Positions 8,111-16,256 of a DNA stretch of 64,000 nt are shown here, one piece after another. Location of the stretch: the NCBI GenBank assembly GCA_964353555.1, contig CAYGWM010000002.1:1-64000 (forward strand). Direction: 5' to 3'. The stretch's first letter is position 1; every line of letters starts with the position of its first letter. This DNA comes from PR03 sp964353555 (lineage in GTDB: Bacteria > Myxococcota_A > UBA9160 > PR03). Under the pieces are notes generated by a model that was not told the DNA's origin, did no database searches, and saw nothing but the letters and a program-made list of their open reading frames with translations. A program made the position numbers and the translations under genes.

Positions 8111-10014
8111 GGCTTGTAGCCGATCACCGCGTAGTCACGAGGTCCGTAGAGCACCTCGTTCAGCCGGCGGGCAACCGCGTCATCGCGGCGGATACGCTCC
8201 GATCTCGGCGACGGATTCAACTCGCGTACCTCCACGCGCACCAGCCCGCGGGCCTCGACGAGGAAGCGCATCATCTGCGAAGGCAGCGGACGCTGGTGCG
8301 TCGGGTCGAGGTAGAAGGTGTGCGCGGCGACCGTCAGGTTCGCGGGATTCGGGGTCTCGAAGATGGCGACCCCACCCTGCGCCAGCACGCGCGCCGTCTC
8401 GTCGAGAAGCTGGACCAGACGCTCGAGGGGCAGGTGCTCGATGATGTGAAAACCGGTCACGGCGCCAACACTGCCCCGCGGCAGCTTGCGCAAGTGCTCG
8501 ATGAGGTCGGCCTCCACGACGTCGAGATCGCTTTGGCGACAAGTCTCGACGAGCACCCGGTTCAGCTCGACGCCACGCGCTGATAGCTCGCGTTCACGCA
8601 GCAGCTCGAGCCACTCCCCGCGACCACAGGCGAGGTCGAGGACGGGGGCCGCCGCGCGTCCGGCGTGCGCGGCCTCGACGATCGGCACGTAGACCGCCAG
8701 CCGCTGCTTCACGTCGTCGTGGGTCCCGCGGAACTGGTCTTCGAAGGCCACGTACAGCGCGTCGAAGGCGTGACGCGACTCCTCGGTGAGTCTCGCCAGC
8801 TGCTCGTCGTCGAACGGCTCCGGCAGGCGTCGACGGGCCTCCTCGAGCAGCAGACCCACGCGTGCGTGGGCCTGCGAAGTCTCCAAGCGCAGGCGCTCGA
8901 GACGCCGCTCGGCCGCATCGACGCGCTGCTCGAATTCCGTGCGCTGCCGGACCTCGGCGCGCAGCTCATCACCGAGCGACGCAAGCTGCGCCGCCGCCCC
9001 ACTTTCCAGCTCACCCAGTCGGGCAGCGAGGGCGCCGCCGAGGGCCTCGCGGGCCGATTTCTCTACCGCAACCTGCGCCTCCAACGGCGTCGTCCGGTTG
9101 CTGATGGATTCGAGCCAACGCGCCAGATCGCGGGCGAACCCCCGCTCCGCGTCGATCGCTGACGAGAGTTCGGCGAAGCGGCCCCGCAGCTCCCCCTCCA
9201 GCCGCTCGCCGCGCCGATCGAGCTCCAGCGCGCGACTGTCCTGCGCCTCCAGGCTCTTCGCGAGCGCGGCGAGGGAATCCTCGTGGCGCGCGACCTCTGT
9301 CCGCCGCGCACTGCTCTCGGAGGCCAGTCCGTCGTCGATGCCACTGCGCAGCGCCGAGGCAGCCGCACGCACCGCATCCACGTCGGCACGCACCGCATCC
9401 ACCTGGGCACGCAGCGTCGCGAGCCCGGCGTGGATCTGGCCGTCATCCGCACGCACGACATCCACCTGGGCACGCAGCGTCGCGAGCCCGGCGTTGATCT
9501 GACCGGCGAGGGCCTCCATCAAATAGAACGCGTGGTTCTCGAAGACGGCACGATGGCGCGCCGACCGCGGAAGCCCCACCCAGCAGACGAGCCAGCGCAG
9601 CGGATAGCCCAGGACGGGCACGCGACCGGCCCGCGCCAGCAGGAAACGCGGCAGCAGGCCGCGCACGCGGACGCCACGGGTCCGCCCCTCGCGCGAGAAG
9701 CGCAGCCTGCCCAACAGGTCGACCTTGCTGGCGCGGCCGCTTCGCAGCTCGGACAGGCGCTGGCGCAGGCCCTGCGGATCTGCCGGACGCCCGAGCAGCG
9801 CCCGGTAGGCGTTCCGGACGAATGCCTCATCGTGAAAGTCGAGCAGCTCGTGCAGTGCGTAGGCGCCGTCCGCGCGTGGCTGGAACTCTGGCTGGAGCCG
9901 CAGCAGAGGCGGGCCCGATGCGGGAGGGTTCGCCGGCGCCGCGGCCAGCGGCGCATCCGCACGACGACGCTCGACTTCGGCGTGGATGCGAGAGATCAGG
10001 TCGTCGACGGACAC
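8107..10014 (-). CDS. DUF4214 / long coiled-coil / methyltransferase protein
   Basis: A 635-aa, three-part protein. Residues about 55-125 resemble DUF4214 (FVRNAYRALLGRPADPQGL). Residues about 165-400 are a long heptad-rich coiled coil with a near-perfect 21-residue tandem repeat at 172-192 and 193-213. Residues 456-600 are a class I methyltransferase with motif I VLDLACGRGEWLELL and the late block FHIIEHLPL. The GTG at 10014 follows the Wzt stop by 26 bp; the frame runs open to 10167 inside wzt. Sitting between Wzt and two glycosyltransferases, it is a candidate chain-capping enzyme whose coil sets polymer length, as for WbdD of E. coli O9a, though no kinase domain is present and domain order is reversed. 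That role is inference. Confidence 0.8.
   Translation of the reverse strand: MSVDDLISRIHAEVERRRADAPLAAAPANPPASGPPLLRLQPEFQPRADGAYALHELLDFHDEAFVRNAYRALLGRPADPQGLRQRLSELRSGRASKVDLLGRLRFSREGRTRGVRVRGLLPRFLLARAGRVPVLGYPLRWLVCWVGLPRSARHRAVFENHAFYLMEALAGQINAGLATLRAQVDVVRADDGQIHAGLATLRAQVDAVRADVDAVRAAASALRSGIDDGLASESSARRTEVARHEDSLAALAKSLEAQDSRALELDRRGERLEGELRGRFAELSSAIDAERGFARDLARWLESISNRTTPLEAQVAVEKSAREALGGALAARLGELESGAAAQLASLGDELRAEVRQRTEFEQRVDAAERRLERLRLETSQAHARVGLLLEEARRRLPEPFDDEQLARLTEESRHAFDALYVAFEDQFRGTHDDVKQRLAVYVPIVEAAHAGRAAAPVLDLACGRGEWLELLRERELSARGVELNRVLVETCRQSDLDVVEADLIEHLRKLPRGSVGAVTGFHIIEHLPLERLVQLLDETARVLAQGGVAIFETPNPANLTVAAHTFYLDPTHQRPLPSQMMRFLVEARGLVRVEVRELNPSPRSERIRRDDAVARRLNEVLYGPRDYAVIGYKP
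9401..9527 (-). repeat. 63-bp tandem repeat in the coiled-coil coding region
   Basis: Two adjacent copies of a 63-bp unit encode residues 172-192 and 193-213 of the coiled-coil methyltransferase. ACCTGGGCAC begins one copy of the shared core at 9401 and the next at 9464. Shorter 21-bp relatives (CGCACCGCATCCAC) lie at about 9367-9400. The unit is exactly three heptads, so gain or loss changes coil length without breaking register. Confidence 0.85.
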
Positions 10015-10040
10015 AGGCGACTCGGGTTCTCCATTCGGTC

Positions 10041-11297
10041 TCAATGATGCCGTACGTCCGACGCGGCCGCCTCCGTCTCGAGCCGGACCTCGCACGGCAG
10101 GAAGGAGGAGCCCACGAACGGCGGCTCGCGTCCGGAAACGATCTGGAAGGCCGTCACCTTGTCCCACCAGTCATAGCTGCCCTCCAGATGGACGGAGCCG
10201 GCGTGCAAGGCCACCGTCAGCGTGTAGGCACCACAGCCCAGATTCGCAGGGAAGCGGAACTCGGCCCGAAACGGCGCGCCGGGACCGAGGGTCGGGCACG
10301 GCGCCCCCGCATGCCGCGAGTTGGTGCCGAAGATCTCGTTGCCCAGCCGGTCGCGAATCGAGATGCCTACGGTCAGATCTTCGATCGACACGCGCGTCCG
10401 CCCCTCCACCGTGACGACCACCGGGCTGCCGACCCGGATGGCACGCGCGGGCACGCCCTCGCTCTCGATCGTCACCCGCTCGATCGTCGCGCGCCGGTCG
10501 CCCGAGCGCGTCCCCTCTCTCCGGCCACCGAGCAGTTCGCCCTCCCGGATCTCGTAATCGGCGGTCTTGCGGGCAATGATCGCGTTGTAATAGTCGAGCA
10601 CGCTGTCGGGGCTTCCCTCGCGGACGAGCCGGCCGCCGTCCAACAGGACCGCGTGGTTGCAGAGCGTCTTGATGGCGCTCGGGTCGTGGGAGGCGAGCAA
10701 CAGCGTGGTGCCTTGCTCGCGGAAGCGCCGGATGCGCGCCACGCATTTCTGCTGGAAGTAGGCGTCTCCGACCGCCAACGCCTCGTCGATGATGAGGACC
10801 TCCGGCCGAACGGCCGTGGCCACCGAGAACGCGAGCCGCAGCTGCATGCCGCTCGAATACGTCCGCACCGGCTCGTTGAGCACATCGCCGATCTCGGCGA
10901 AAGCCTCGATCTCCGGCAGCAGGCGATCGACGGTCGCCCCGTCCAGACCGAGGAGTGCCGCTGCTCCATACGCGTTGATGCGTCCCGAGAGTTCCGGATG
11001 GAAGCCGAGCCCGAGTTCCAGAGCCACCGCCCGACCCTGGGTACTCACCTCACCCCGGTTGGGACGGACGGTCCCTCGGATGATCCGGAACAGCGTGCTC
11101 TTGCCCGCCCCGTTGACCCCGATCACGCCCATCCCCTGCCCGGACTCGACGCTGAAGTGGACGTCCTCGAGCACCCACTGCCGCTCGTGGCGCTGCACGG
11201 CGCCGAGGCTCATCCATTCGAGCAGGCGGTAGGACGGGCGCTCGTAGTGCTTGAAGTACTTCGAGACCCCAACGACATCGACGGCGATCTGGGACAC
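10041..11297 (-). CDS. wzt: ABC polysaccharide exporter ATPase with sugar-binding tail
   Basis: A 418-aa protein. Residues 1-245 form an ABC ATPase: Walker A GVNGAGKST at 60-68, signature YSSGMQLRLAFS at 147-158, Walker B VLIIDE at 167-172, H-loop His204. The stretch with TQGRAVALELG is typical of the Wzt/TagH branch. Residues about 265-418 match the Wzt C-terminal carbohydrate-binding domain, which in O9a-type systems recognises the capped non-reducing end of the glycan. The GTG at 11297 has GAAGG 5 nt upstream and follows the permease stop by 17 bp. It works with Wzm to export an undecaprenyl-linked polymer. Confidence 0.9.
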   Translation of the reverse strand: MSQIAVDVVGVSKYFKHYERPSYRLLEWMSLGAVQRHERQWVLEDVHFSVESGQGMGVIGVNGAGKSTLFRIIRGTVRPNRGEVSTQGRAVALELGLGFHPELSGRINAYGAAALLGLDGATVDRLLPEIEAFAEIGDVLNEPVRTYSSGMQLRLAFSVATAVRPEVLIIDEALAVGDAYFQQKCVARIRRFREQGTTLLLASHDPSAIKTLCNHAVLLDGGRLVREGSPDSVLDYYNAIIARKTADYEIREGELLGGRREGTRSGDRRATIERVTIESEGVPARAIRVGSPVVVTVEGRTRVSIEDLTVGISIRDRLGNEIFGTNSRHAGAPCPTLGPGAPFRAEFRFPANLGCGAYTLTVALHAGSVHLEGSYDWWDKVTAFQIVSGREPPFVGSSFLPCEVRLETEAAASDVRHH

Positions 11298-11314
11298 GGG
11301 CGCCTTCGACCCCC

Positions 11315-12100
11315 TCAGAGTTCGTCGACCAGGTCGGGCGCCAAGCGCCGGAACGACAGCCAGGCGAGGCTGCTGACCAGCAGCGCCACGAGGGCCATCG
11401 GCAGCAGCTGCCGCCAGTCGGGCCACGCGCCGTCCAGCACGATGCGCTGGTAGCTCGAGATGACGGGCAGCATCGGATTCCAGGCCAACAGGCCGCGATA
11501 GGCCTCGGGCACGATCGTCACCGGATACACGATCGGCGTCAACCAGAACCAGAACTGCAGCACCACTTGTACGATCTGTCCCGCGTCCCGGAAGAACACA
11601 TTCGCAGTGCCGATGAGCACGCCGAGACCCAGGCCGAGCAGCGACTGCAGCGCAAGTACGGGTACGGCACCGAGCAGCACGAGGCCGGGCCAGCGGTCGC
11701 TCAGCAAGAGCGCCACCAGGAAGATCGACGCCACGATGCCGAAGTTGATCGCGGCGATCACGAGCAGCGAGATCGGGAGCGTGGAGCGGGGGAAGCGCAG
11801 CGCCCGAAGCAGCGGTGCGTGCTCGAGGAACAAGTTCTGCCCGCGCAGCGCGAGCTCGGTGAAGAAGCCCCAGGTGATCAGCCCGGTGCACACGAAGAGC
11901 CCGTAGCTGAGCTTGTCAGAGCCCCCGGGCATCTTTGCGCCGAGCACTCTTCCGAAGATCGCGGTGTAGATGAAGATCATCGCGGCGGGCTGGAGCACCA
12001 GCCAGAGCGTTCCCCACAGCGCTCGGACCGAGCGGATCTGGAACTCGCGCAGCACGATGCTGCGGATGAGGCCGCGGTGGTTCCAGATGTCCTGCAGCAA
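11315..12100 (-). CDS. wzm: ABC-2 polysaccharide export permease
   Basis: A 261-aa inner-membrane protein with about six hydrophobic helices and the ABC2 hallmarks REFQIRSVRALWG near the N-terminus, FRDAGQIVQ in the coupling loop and WLTPIVYPV late. This is the Wzm/KpsM/TagG family, the membrane partner of the downstream Wzt. It starts at TTG with GAGGAG 9 nt upstream. The upstream glycosyltransferase ends 22 bp before it, so it lies within the same transcript. Confidence 0.9.
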   Translation of the reverse strand: MLQDIWNHRGLIRSIVLREFQIRSVRALWGTLWLVLQPAAMIFIYTAIFGRVLGAKMPGGSDKLSYGLFVCTGLITWGFFTELALRGQNLFLEHAPLLRALRFPRSTLPISLLVIAAINFGIVASIFLVALLLSDRWPGLVLLGAVPVLALQSLLGLGLGVLIGTANVFFRDAGQIVQVVLQFWFWLTPIVYPVTIVPEAYRGLLAWNPMLPVISSYQRIVLDGAWPDWRQLLPMALVALLVSSLAWLSFRRLAPDLVDEL

Positions 12101-12122
12101 ACGCGTGGACTCCTCGGGAGTT

Positions 12123-13256
12123 TCAGGCGGCCGCGAGCGCCGCGCGATAGACCGCTACGGTTTCGTCGACGACGGCGTCCCAGTTCCGCGTCGCCGCGAG
12201 CGCACGACCACGCGCGGACAGTTCGGCCCGGAGTCCGGCGTCGCCGAGCAGGCGTCCGATCGCGTCGCCGAGCAGCGCGTCGGGGACCGCCAGGGCCGAG
12301 TCGGCGTACAGCTCTCCGAGGCTCGAGCGGTCCGAGACCACGACGGGAGCGCCGCAGGCCATCGCCTCGAGCGGCGGTAGACCGAAGCCCTCGTAGAGCG
12401 ACGGGTAGGCGAAGAGGGTGCACAGCGAGTACAGCGCCGGCAGATCCGCCTCCTCGACGACGCCGATGAAGAGCAGATCGCGGCCGGGTTCCAGCCCGAG
12501 CGCTCGGGCGCGTCGTTCGAGCCGTTCCCGATACACCGGCTGGCCGCGGCCAGCGACCACCAACGGCGGCACGGCGCGCCCGCGGCGGAGGCCGCCCAGG
12601 GCCTCGAGTAGCGCCGGCAGGTTCTTGCGCGGCTCGACCGCTCCGAGGTAGAGCAGGAACTCGTCCGGCAGTGCGTGACGCCGCCGAACGCGCTCGCACT
12701 CTGCCGAGGGAATCGGCTGGAAGCGCGCATCGACGGCGAGCCTCGTCACGGTGATGCGGTCGCCGGCCACGCCCAGCAACCGCATGACGTCGCGCTTGGT
12801 CGTCTCCGAGTCCGCGATGATTCTCACACCCGAGCGGCGACACAGCGCGGGCAGCCAGATCCGATGCCGGACCCGGCGCGCCCACGGGTGCGTCTCAGGC
12901 TGCAGGAACACGGTCATGTCGTGGATCGTGATGACGCACGGCAAGCGGTCGAGCAGTGGCGCCATGTAGTTGGTGCCATGGAACAGGTCGATGCGCCGGG
13001 CGGCGCCGATCAGATGGAAGGGATCGATCCAGCGCTTGCACGGAAAGTCGATCGTATCCCAGGTTGCGCCGCGGGTGCCCGGCGTCTCATCGAGGGATCG
13101 GCGCCCGAAGAGCACCAACTGAAGTTCCGGCGCCCGCTGCGCGAGGCCGCGCACGAGCTGATCTGTGTAGCGGCCGATGCCGTTCTCGCGGGTCCGCAGC
13201 GGCGTTGCATCGATTCCGATCCGCAAGCTGACGCACCCCCGACGGGCGCGGAACAT
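12123..13256 (-). CDS. GT4 mannosyltransferase-like glycosyltransferase
   Basis: A GT-B enzyme of about 377 aa. It has LRIGIDATPLRTRENGIGRY at the N-terminus, DLFHGTNYMAPL, the C-domain opening FLLYLGAVEPRKNLPALLEA and the E-x7-E motif in YEGFGLPPLEAMACG. This pattern is common in WbdB/MtfB-type mannosyltransferases of O-antigen clusters. The start is uncertain: ATG at 13256 is used here, but a TTG at 13226, directly before RIGIDATPL and behind GGGGGTG, may be the true start. It is first in the six-gene minus-strand operon that contains wzm-wzt and diverges from the exosortase gene. Confidence 0.85.
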   Translation of the reverse strand: MFRARRGCVSLRIGIDATPLRTRENGIGRYTDQLVRGLAQRAPELQLVLFGRRSLDETPGTRGATWDTIDFPCKRWIDPFHLIGAARRIDLFHGTNYMAPLLDRLPCVITIHDMTVFLQPETHPWARRVRHRIWLPALCRRSGVRIIADSETTKRDVMRLLGVAGDRITVTRLAVDARFQPIPSAECERVRRRHALPDEFLLYLGAVEPRKNLPALLEALGGLRRGRAVPPLVVAGRGQPVYRERLERRARALGLEPGRDLLFIGVVEEADLPALYSLCTLFAYPSLYEGFGLPPLEAMACGAPVVVSDRSSLGELYADSALAVPDALLGDAIGRLLGDAGLRAELSARGRALAATRNWDAVVDETVAVYRAALAAA

Positions 13257-13352
13257 AAGGGATCGAGTCCGGGTCGCTAGCAGTCGCGGACGGCCCTCGG
13301 CCCCCCAACGACCTGCTATCGTGCGACGGTTTTCGCGAGGAGGAGTCAGCGA

Positions 13353-15023
13353 TTGGCGAGTTCGGAGTCGGGAGCGCCGATGCATCCGCTACCGGCCAGC
13401 GGCGCGGCCGATGCGAGGGCGGACCTGGCGTCGCGCGTGGGCGCGTCGAGCCTCATCCTGCCGGCACTGCTCATCACGGTCGCGATCGCAGCTGTTGCAT
13501 ACCGGGATCTCGTGCTGCTCGTGCGCGGACCGGCCGCCATGACGCACCCGGAGGTCGTCGGCGCCGAGCGATTCTTTTTCGTCCCCGCGAACCCATCCTA
13601 CGTGTTCGTGGTGCCTCTGTTTCTGTGGATCCTATTTGGCCGTCTGCGCCGAGTCCGGGCCTGCCTCGCGCGACCCGACGGGCTGTGGCCGGGAACGGCG
13701 CTGGTCACGGGGGCGGTGGGGCTCGGCGCGTGGGCGTATTACGCCGGAGTGCCGAGCTTGCTCGTGCCGTCGCTCGCGCTGTCGGTGCTCGGCGCCGGCT
13801 GGCTTCTGGGCGGCCGCGCCGGTGCACGCGAGCTACTGCGGCCCGTCGCGCTGCTGTACTTCGCCTGGCCGTGGCCCGGCGTGCTCGCGAACGCGGTCGT
13901 CTGGCCGCTGCAGATTCTCGCCTCCGACTTGGCGGTCCAGATCCTCTCGCTTCTGGGCGTCCAATACACCGCCAGCGGCGATCAGGTCCTTGCGCACGGC
14001 AACCTCTTCCACGTGATCGAGACGTGCAACGGCATGCGCTCGGTCGAGACGCTGACGATGACCGCGTTTGCCTACAGCGAGATCTTCGGACGACGAGGCC
14101 GCAGGGTCTGGGCCCTCGTGCTGGCCGCCCCGGCGATCGCTTTGCTCCTCAACGGGGTGCGGGTCGTCACGATCATTCTGAACCCGCACTCGGCAACGAT
14201 CGGCGTCCATACCCTCCAGGGGCTCGTGATGATCGTGGTCGGCGTCTTCACGCTGGCCGGCCTGGATCGGCTTCTCGATCGGCTGGGCTGGTTCCCGGAC
14301 TCGGCGCCGCGGCGCCTCCGCGTACTGCCCCGCGCCCCGTTCCGCCCGCTCCGCTGGGGCCTGCTGACCGGGCTACTCGCCATACTGGCCCTCTCCGGGG
14401 CGTGGATCGAGCCCGCCACTCACAGCGTGGCGAACCCCTCGCTGATGACGGGGATTCCTTCGCAGCTAGCAGACTGGCTGGCCCACCCCGCACGCATGGA
14501 CAGCAACTTCTATGGATCCGTCCGGACCACGAGCATGACCCGGCGCAACTATCAGAAGGAAGCGGATGGAGCGACCGTCACGCTGTTCGCCAGCACGGAT
14601 GATCGATCGGCTCGCGCCAGCCTGCTGTCCCCGAAGACCGCGATCGGCGAGCCCAGCTACGAGGTCGAATCGCAGCGAATCGTGCATATCGGCGATTGGG
14701 AGGTCGAGCGACTCGTGCTGCGCTCGGTGCTGCACGAGAGCGTCCTCGCGCTGCAGTGGAGACGAGGGGTTCGACCGATCGCGGTGGAGACGCTGCGTGC
14801 CACGCTGGGTCTCGACCAGAGCCCGTTCGGCCGCGACGACCCGCTGCGCGTGCTGCGCATCGCAACGGCGATTCCGCGGTCCTCCGACGGCGAGGCGACA
14901 GCCGAAGCGCACCTGCTCGAGATCGCCGACGCGCTCGCCGAAGCGCCCTTCCTCGCTGGCGCCGTTTCCTCACCCGAAGGCCGGGAACGGATCCGCGAGC
15001 TGATCCTCGGGAACCGCCCGTGA
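13353..15023 (+). CDS. Exosortase fused to EpsI domain
   Basis: A 556-aa protein. The N-terminal part (to about residue 320) is a multi-pass exosortase/EpsH domain with the catalytic triad in place: Cys225 in ETCNGMRS, Arg270 in NGVRVV and His286 in GVHTLQG. The C-terminal 200 residues after another helix match the periplasmic EpsI domain often fused to, or next to, exosortases in exopolysaccharide loci. Exosortases cleave and anchor proteins with PEP-CTERM-like tails; none is seen in this window. The TTG at 13353 is backed by AGGAGG 9 nt upstream, better than the ATG at 13380. A TGCTATCGT element at 13314-13322 may be its -10 box. It overlaps gmd by 4 bp. Confidence 0.88.
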   Translation: MASSESGAPMHPLPASGAADARADLASRVGASSLILPALLITVAIAAVAYRDLVLLVRGPAAMTHPEVVGAERFFFVPANPSYVFVVPLFLWILFGRLRRVRACLARPDGLWPGTALVTGAVGLGAWAYYAGVPSLLVPSLALSVLGAGWLLGGRAGARELLRPVALLYFAWPWPGVLANAVVWPLQILASDLAVQILSLLGVQYTASGDQVLAHGNLFHVIETCNGMRSVETLTMTAFAYSEIFGRRGRRVWALVLAAPAIALLLNGVRVVTIILNPHSATIGVHTLQGLVMIVVGVFTLAGLDRLLDRLGWFPDSAPRRLRVLPRAPFRPLRWGLLTGLLAILALSGAWIEPATHSVANPSLMTGIPSQLADWLAHPARMDSNFYGSVRTTSMTRRNYQKEADGATVTLFASTDDRSARASLLSPKTAIGEPSYEVESQRIVHIGDWEVERLVLRSVLHESVLALQWRRGVRPIAVETLRATLGLDQSPFGRDDPLRVLRIATAIPRSSDGEATAEAHLLEIADALAEAPFLAGAVSSPEGRERIRELILGNRP

Positions 15024-15997
15024 CCATAGAACCCCGACGCGCCCTCATCACCGGAATCACTGGCCAAGACGGCTCGTACCTCGCTGAGCTTCTGCTCGAC
15101 AAGGGCTACGAGGTGACCGGTCTGACGCGCCGTACCAGTAGCTACCGCAACGAGCGAATCGCGCACCTGGAAGCGCGGCTCTCGCTGATCTCTGGCGACC
15201 TGCTCGACCAGAGTTCTCTCGCCGCCGCACTGTCGGAGGCTCGACCGCACGAAGTCTACAACCTGGCTGCGCAGAGCTTCGTTCCGACCTCGTGGTCGCA
15301 GCCGGTGCTCACCTCTGAGTTCAGCGCGGTGGGGGTCACGCGCCTGCTCGAGGCCATTCGATCTGTCGATCCGACCATCCGCTTCTACCAGGCGAGTTCG
15401 AGCGAGATGTTCGGCAAGGTACGAGAGGTTCCCCAGAACGAGCTCACGTCCTTCTATCCGCGCAGCCCCTACGGCGTCGCCAAGTGCTACGGGCACTGGA
15501 TCACCGTCAACTACCGCGAGTCCTACGGGCTCTACGCGTGCTCGGGCATCCTGTTCAATCACGAGAGCCCCCGCCGCGGCCTCGAGTTCGTGACCCGCAA
15601 GGTGACCGATGGCGCGGCGCGCGTCGCGCTCGGACTCGCCAGCGAGCTGCGGCTCGGCAACACCGACGCGAGGCGGGACTGGGGCTTCGCCGGAGATTAC
15701 GTCGACGCGATGTGGCGGATGCTTCAACAGCCGGAGCCGGACGATTACGTGATCGCGACCGGCGTCGCGCACTCGGTGCGCGAACTCGTGGAGATCGCGT
15801 TCGCCCGCGCGGGGCTCGACTGGCAGAAACACGTCGTCATCGACCCGAAGCTCGTGCGGCCCGCCGAGGTGGACCTGCTGCTGGGAGACGCGAGCAAGGC
15901 GCGCGACCAGCTCGGCTGGAAGCCTCGCGTGGCGTTCCGCGAGCTCGTGGAGCAGATGGTCGACGCGGATCTCGAGCGCTTGCGCGCCAGCCGCTGA
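15020..15997 (+). CDS. gmd: GDP-mannose 4,6-dehydratase
   Basis: A 325-aa extended short-chain dehydrogenase. The NADP loop is GITGQDGSYLAELLL, the active site has SSSEMFG and YGVAK (Tyr and Lys of YxxxK), and NHESPRRGLEFVTRK is diagnostic for GDP-mannose 4,6-dehydratase. It makes GDP-4-keto-6-deoxymannose, the precursor of GDP-rhamnose, GDP-fucose and GDP-perosamine. No reductase or aminotransferase for the next step is present in the window. The start is GTG, overlapping the exosortase stop (GTGA), so the two are translationally coupled. The predicted product ties this locus to a deoxyhexose-containing surface glycan. Confidence 0.93.
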   Translation: MTIEPRRALITGITGQDGSYLAELLLDKGYEVTGLTRRTSSYRNERIAHLEARLSLISGDLLDQSSLAAALSEARPHEVYNLAAQSFVPTSWSQPVLTSEFSAVGVTRLLEAIRSVDPTIRFYQASSSEMFGKVREVPQNELTSFYPRSPYGVAKCYGHWITVNYRESYGLYACSGILFNHESPRRGLEFVTRKVTDGAARVALGLASELRLGNTDARRDWGFAGDYVDAMWRMLQQPEPDDYVIATGVAHSVRELVEIAFARAGLDWQKHVVIDPKLVRPAEVDLLLGDASKARDQLGWKPRVAFRELVEQMVDADLERLRASR

Positions 15998-16008
15998 GCG
16001 GCCCGGTG

Positions 16009-16149
16009 TCAATCCGGAAGCCGCGCCCGCCACAGCGTCATCAGCAGGATCCGGACGTCGAGGCCCATGCGCTCGCTCCCAGCGCGCCCTGCGTGGATGC
16101 GCATCGCCGTGGGGTGCGTAGGCGTGCCCGGCTGAACGCGGACGCGGCT
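16009..16149 (-). pseudogene. Possible 3' remnant of a sugar transferase
   Basis: A 46-codon open stretch, preceded in frame by a stop at 16150-16152, reads RVRVQPG near its start and ERMGLDVRILLMTLWRARL near its end. This resembles the V(R/K)PG and S-LWLDLKILLxTL blocks at the C-terminus of polyprenyl sugar-phosphate transferases, but the spacing between them is far too short. I read it as a decayed tail with an internal deletion. The match is weak and by eye only. The rest of the 259-bp gap between gmd and the GT-C gene shows nothing else. Confidence 0.3.
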
Positions 16150-16256
16150 TCAGCCTCGCTCGATCGCGCCCTCGCACGACACGTGTCTGCGCAATCCGAT
16201 CCGCGCCGCTTCACGCCTCGTCTCGGGCGCCCGCGTTCGCATCAACACCCGATCGC

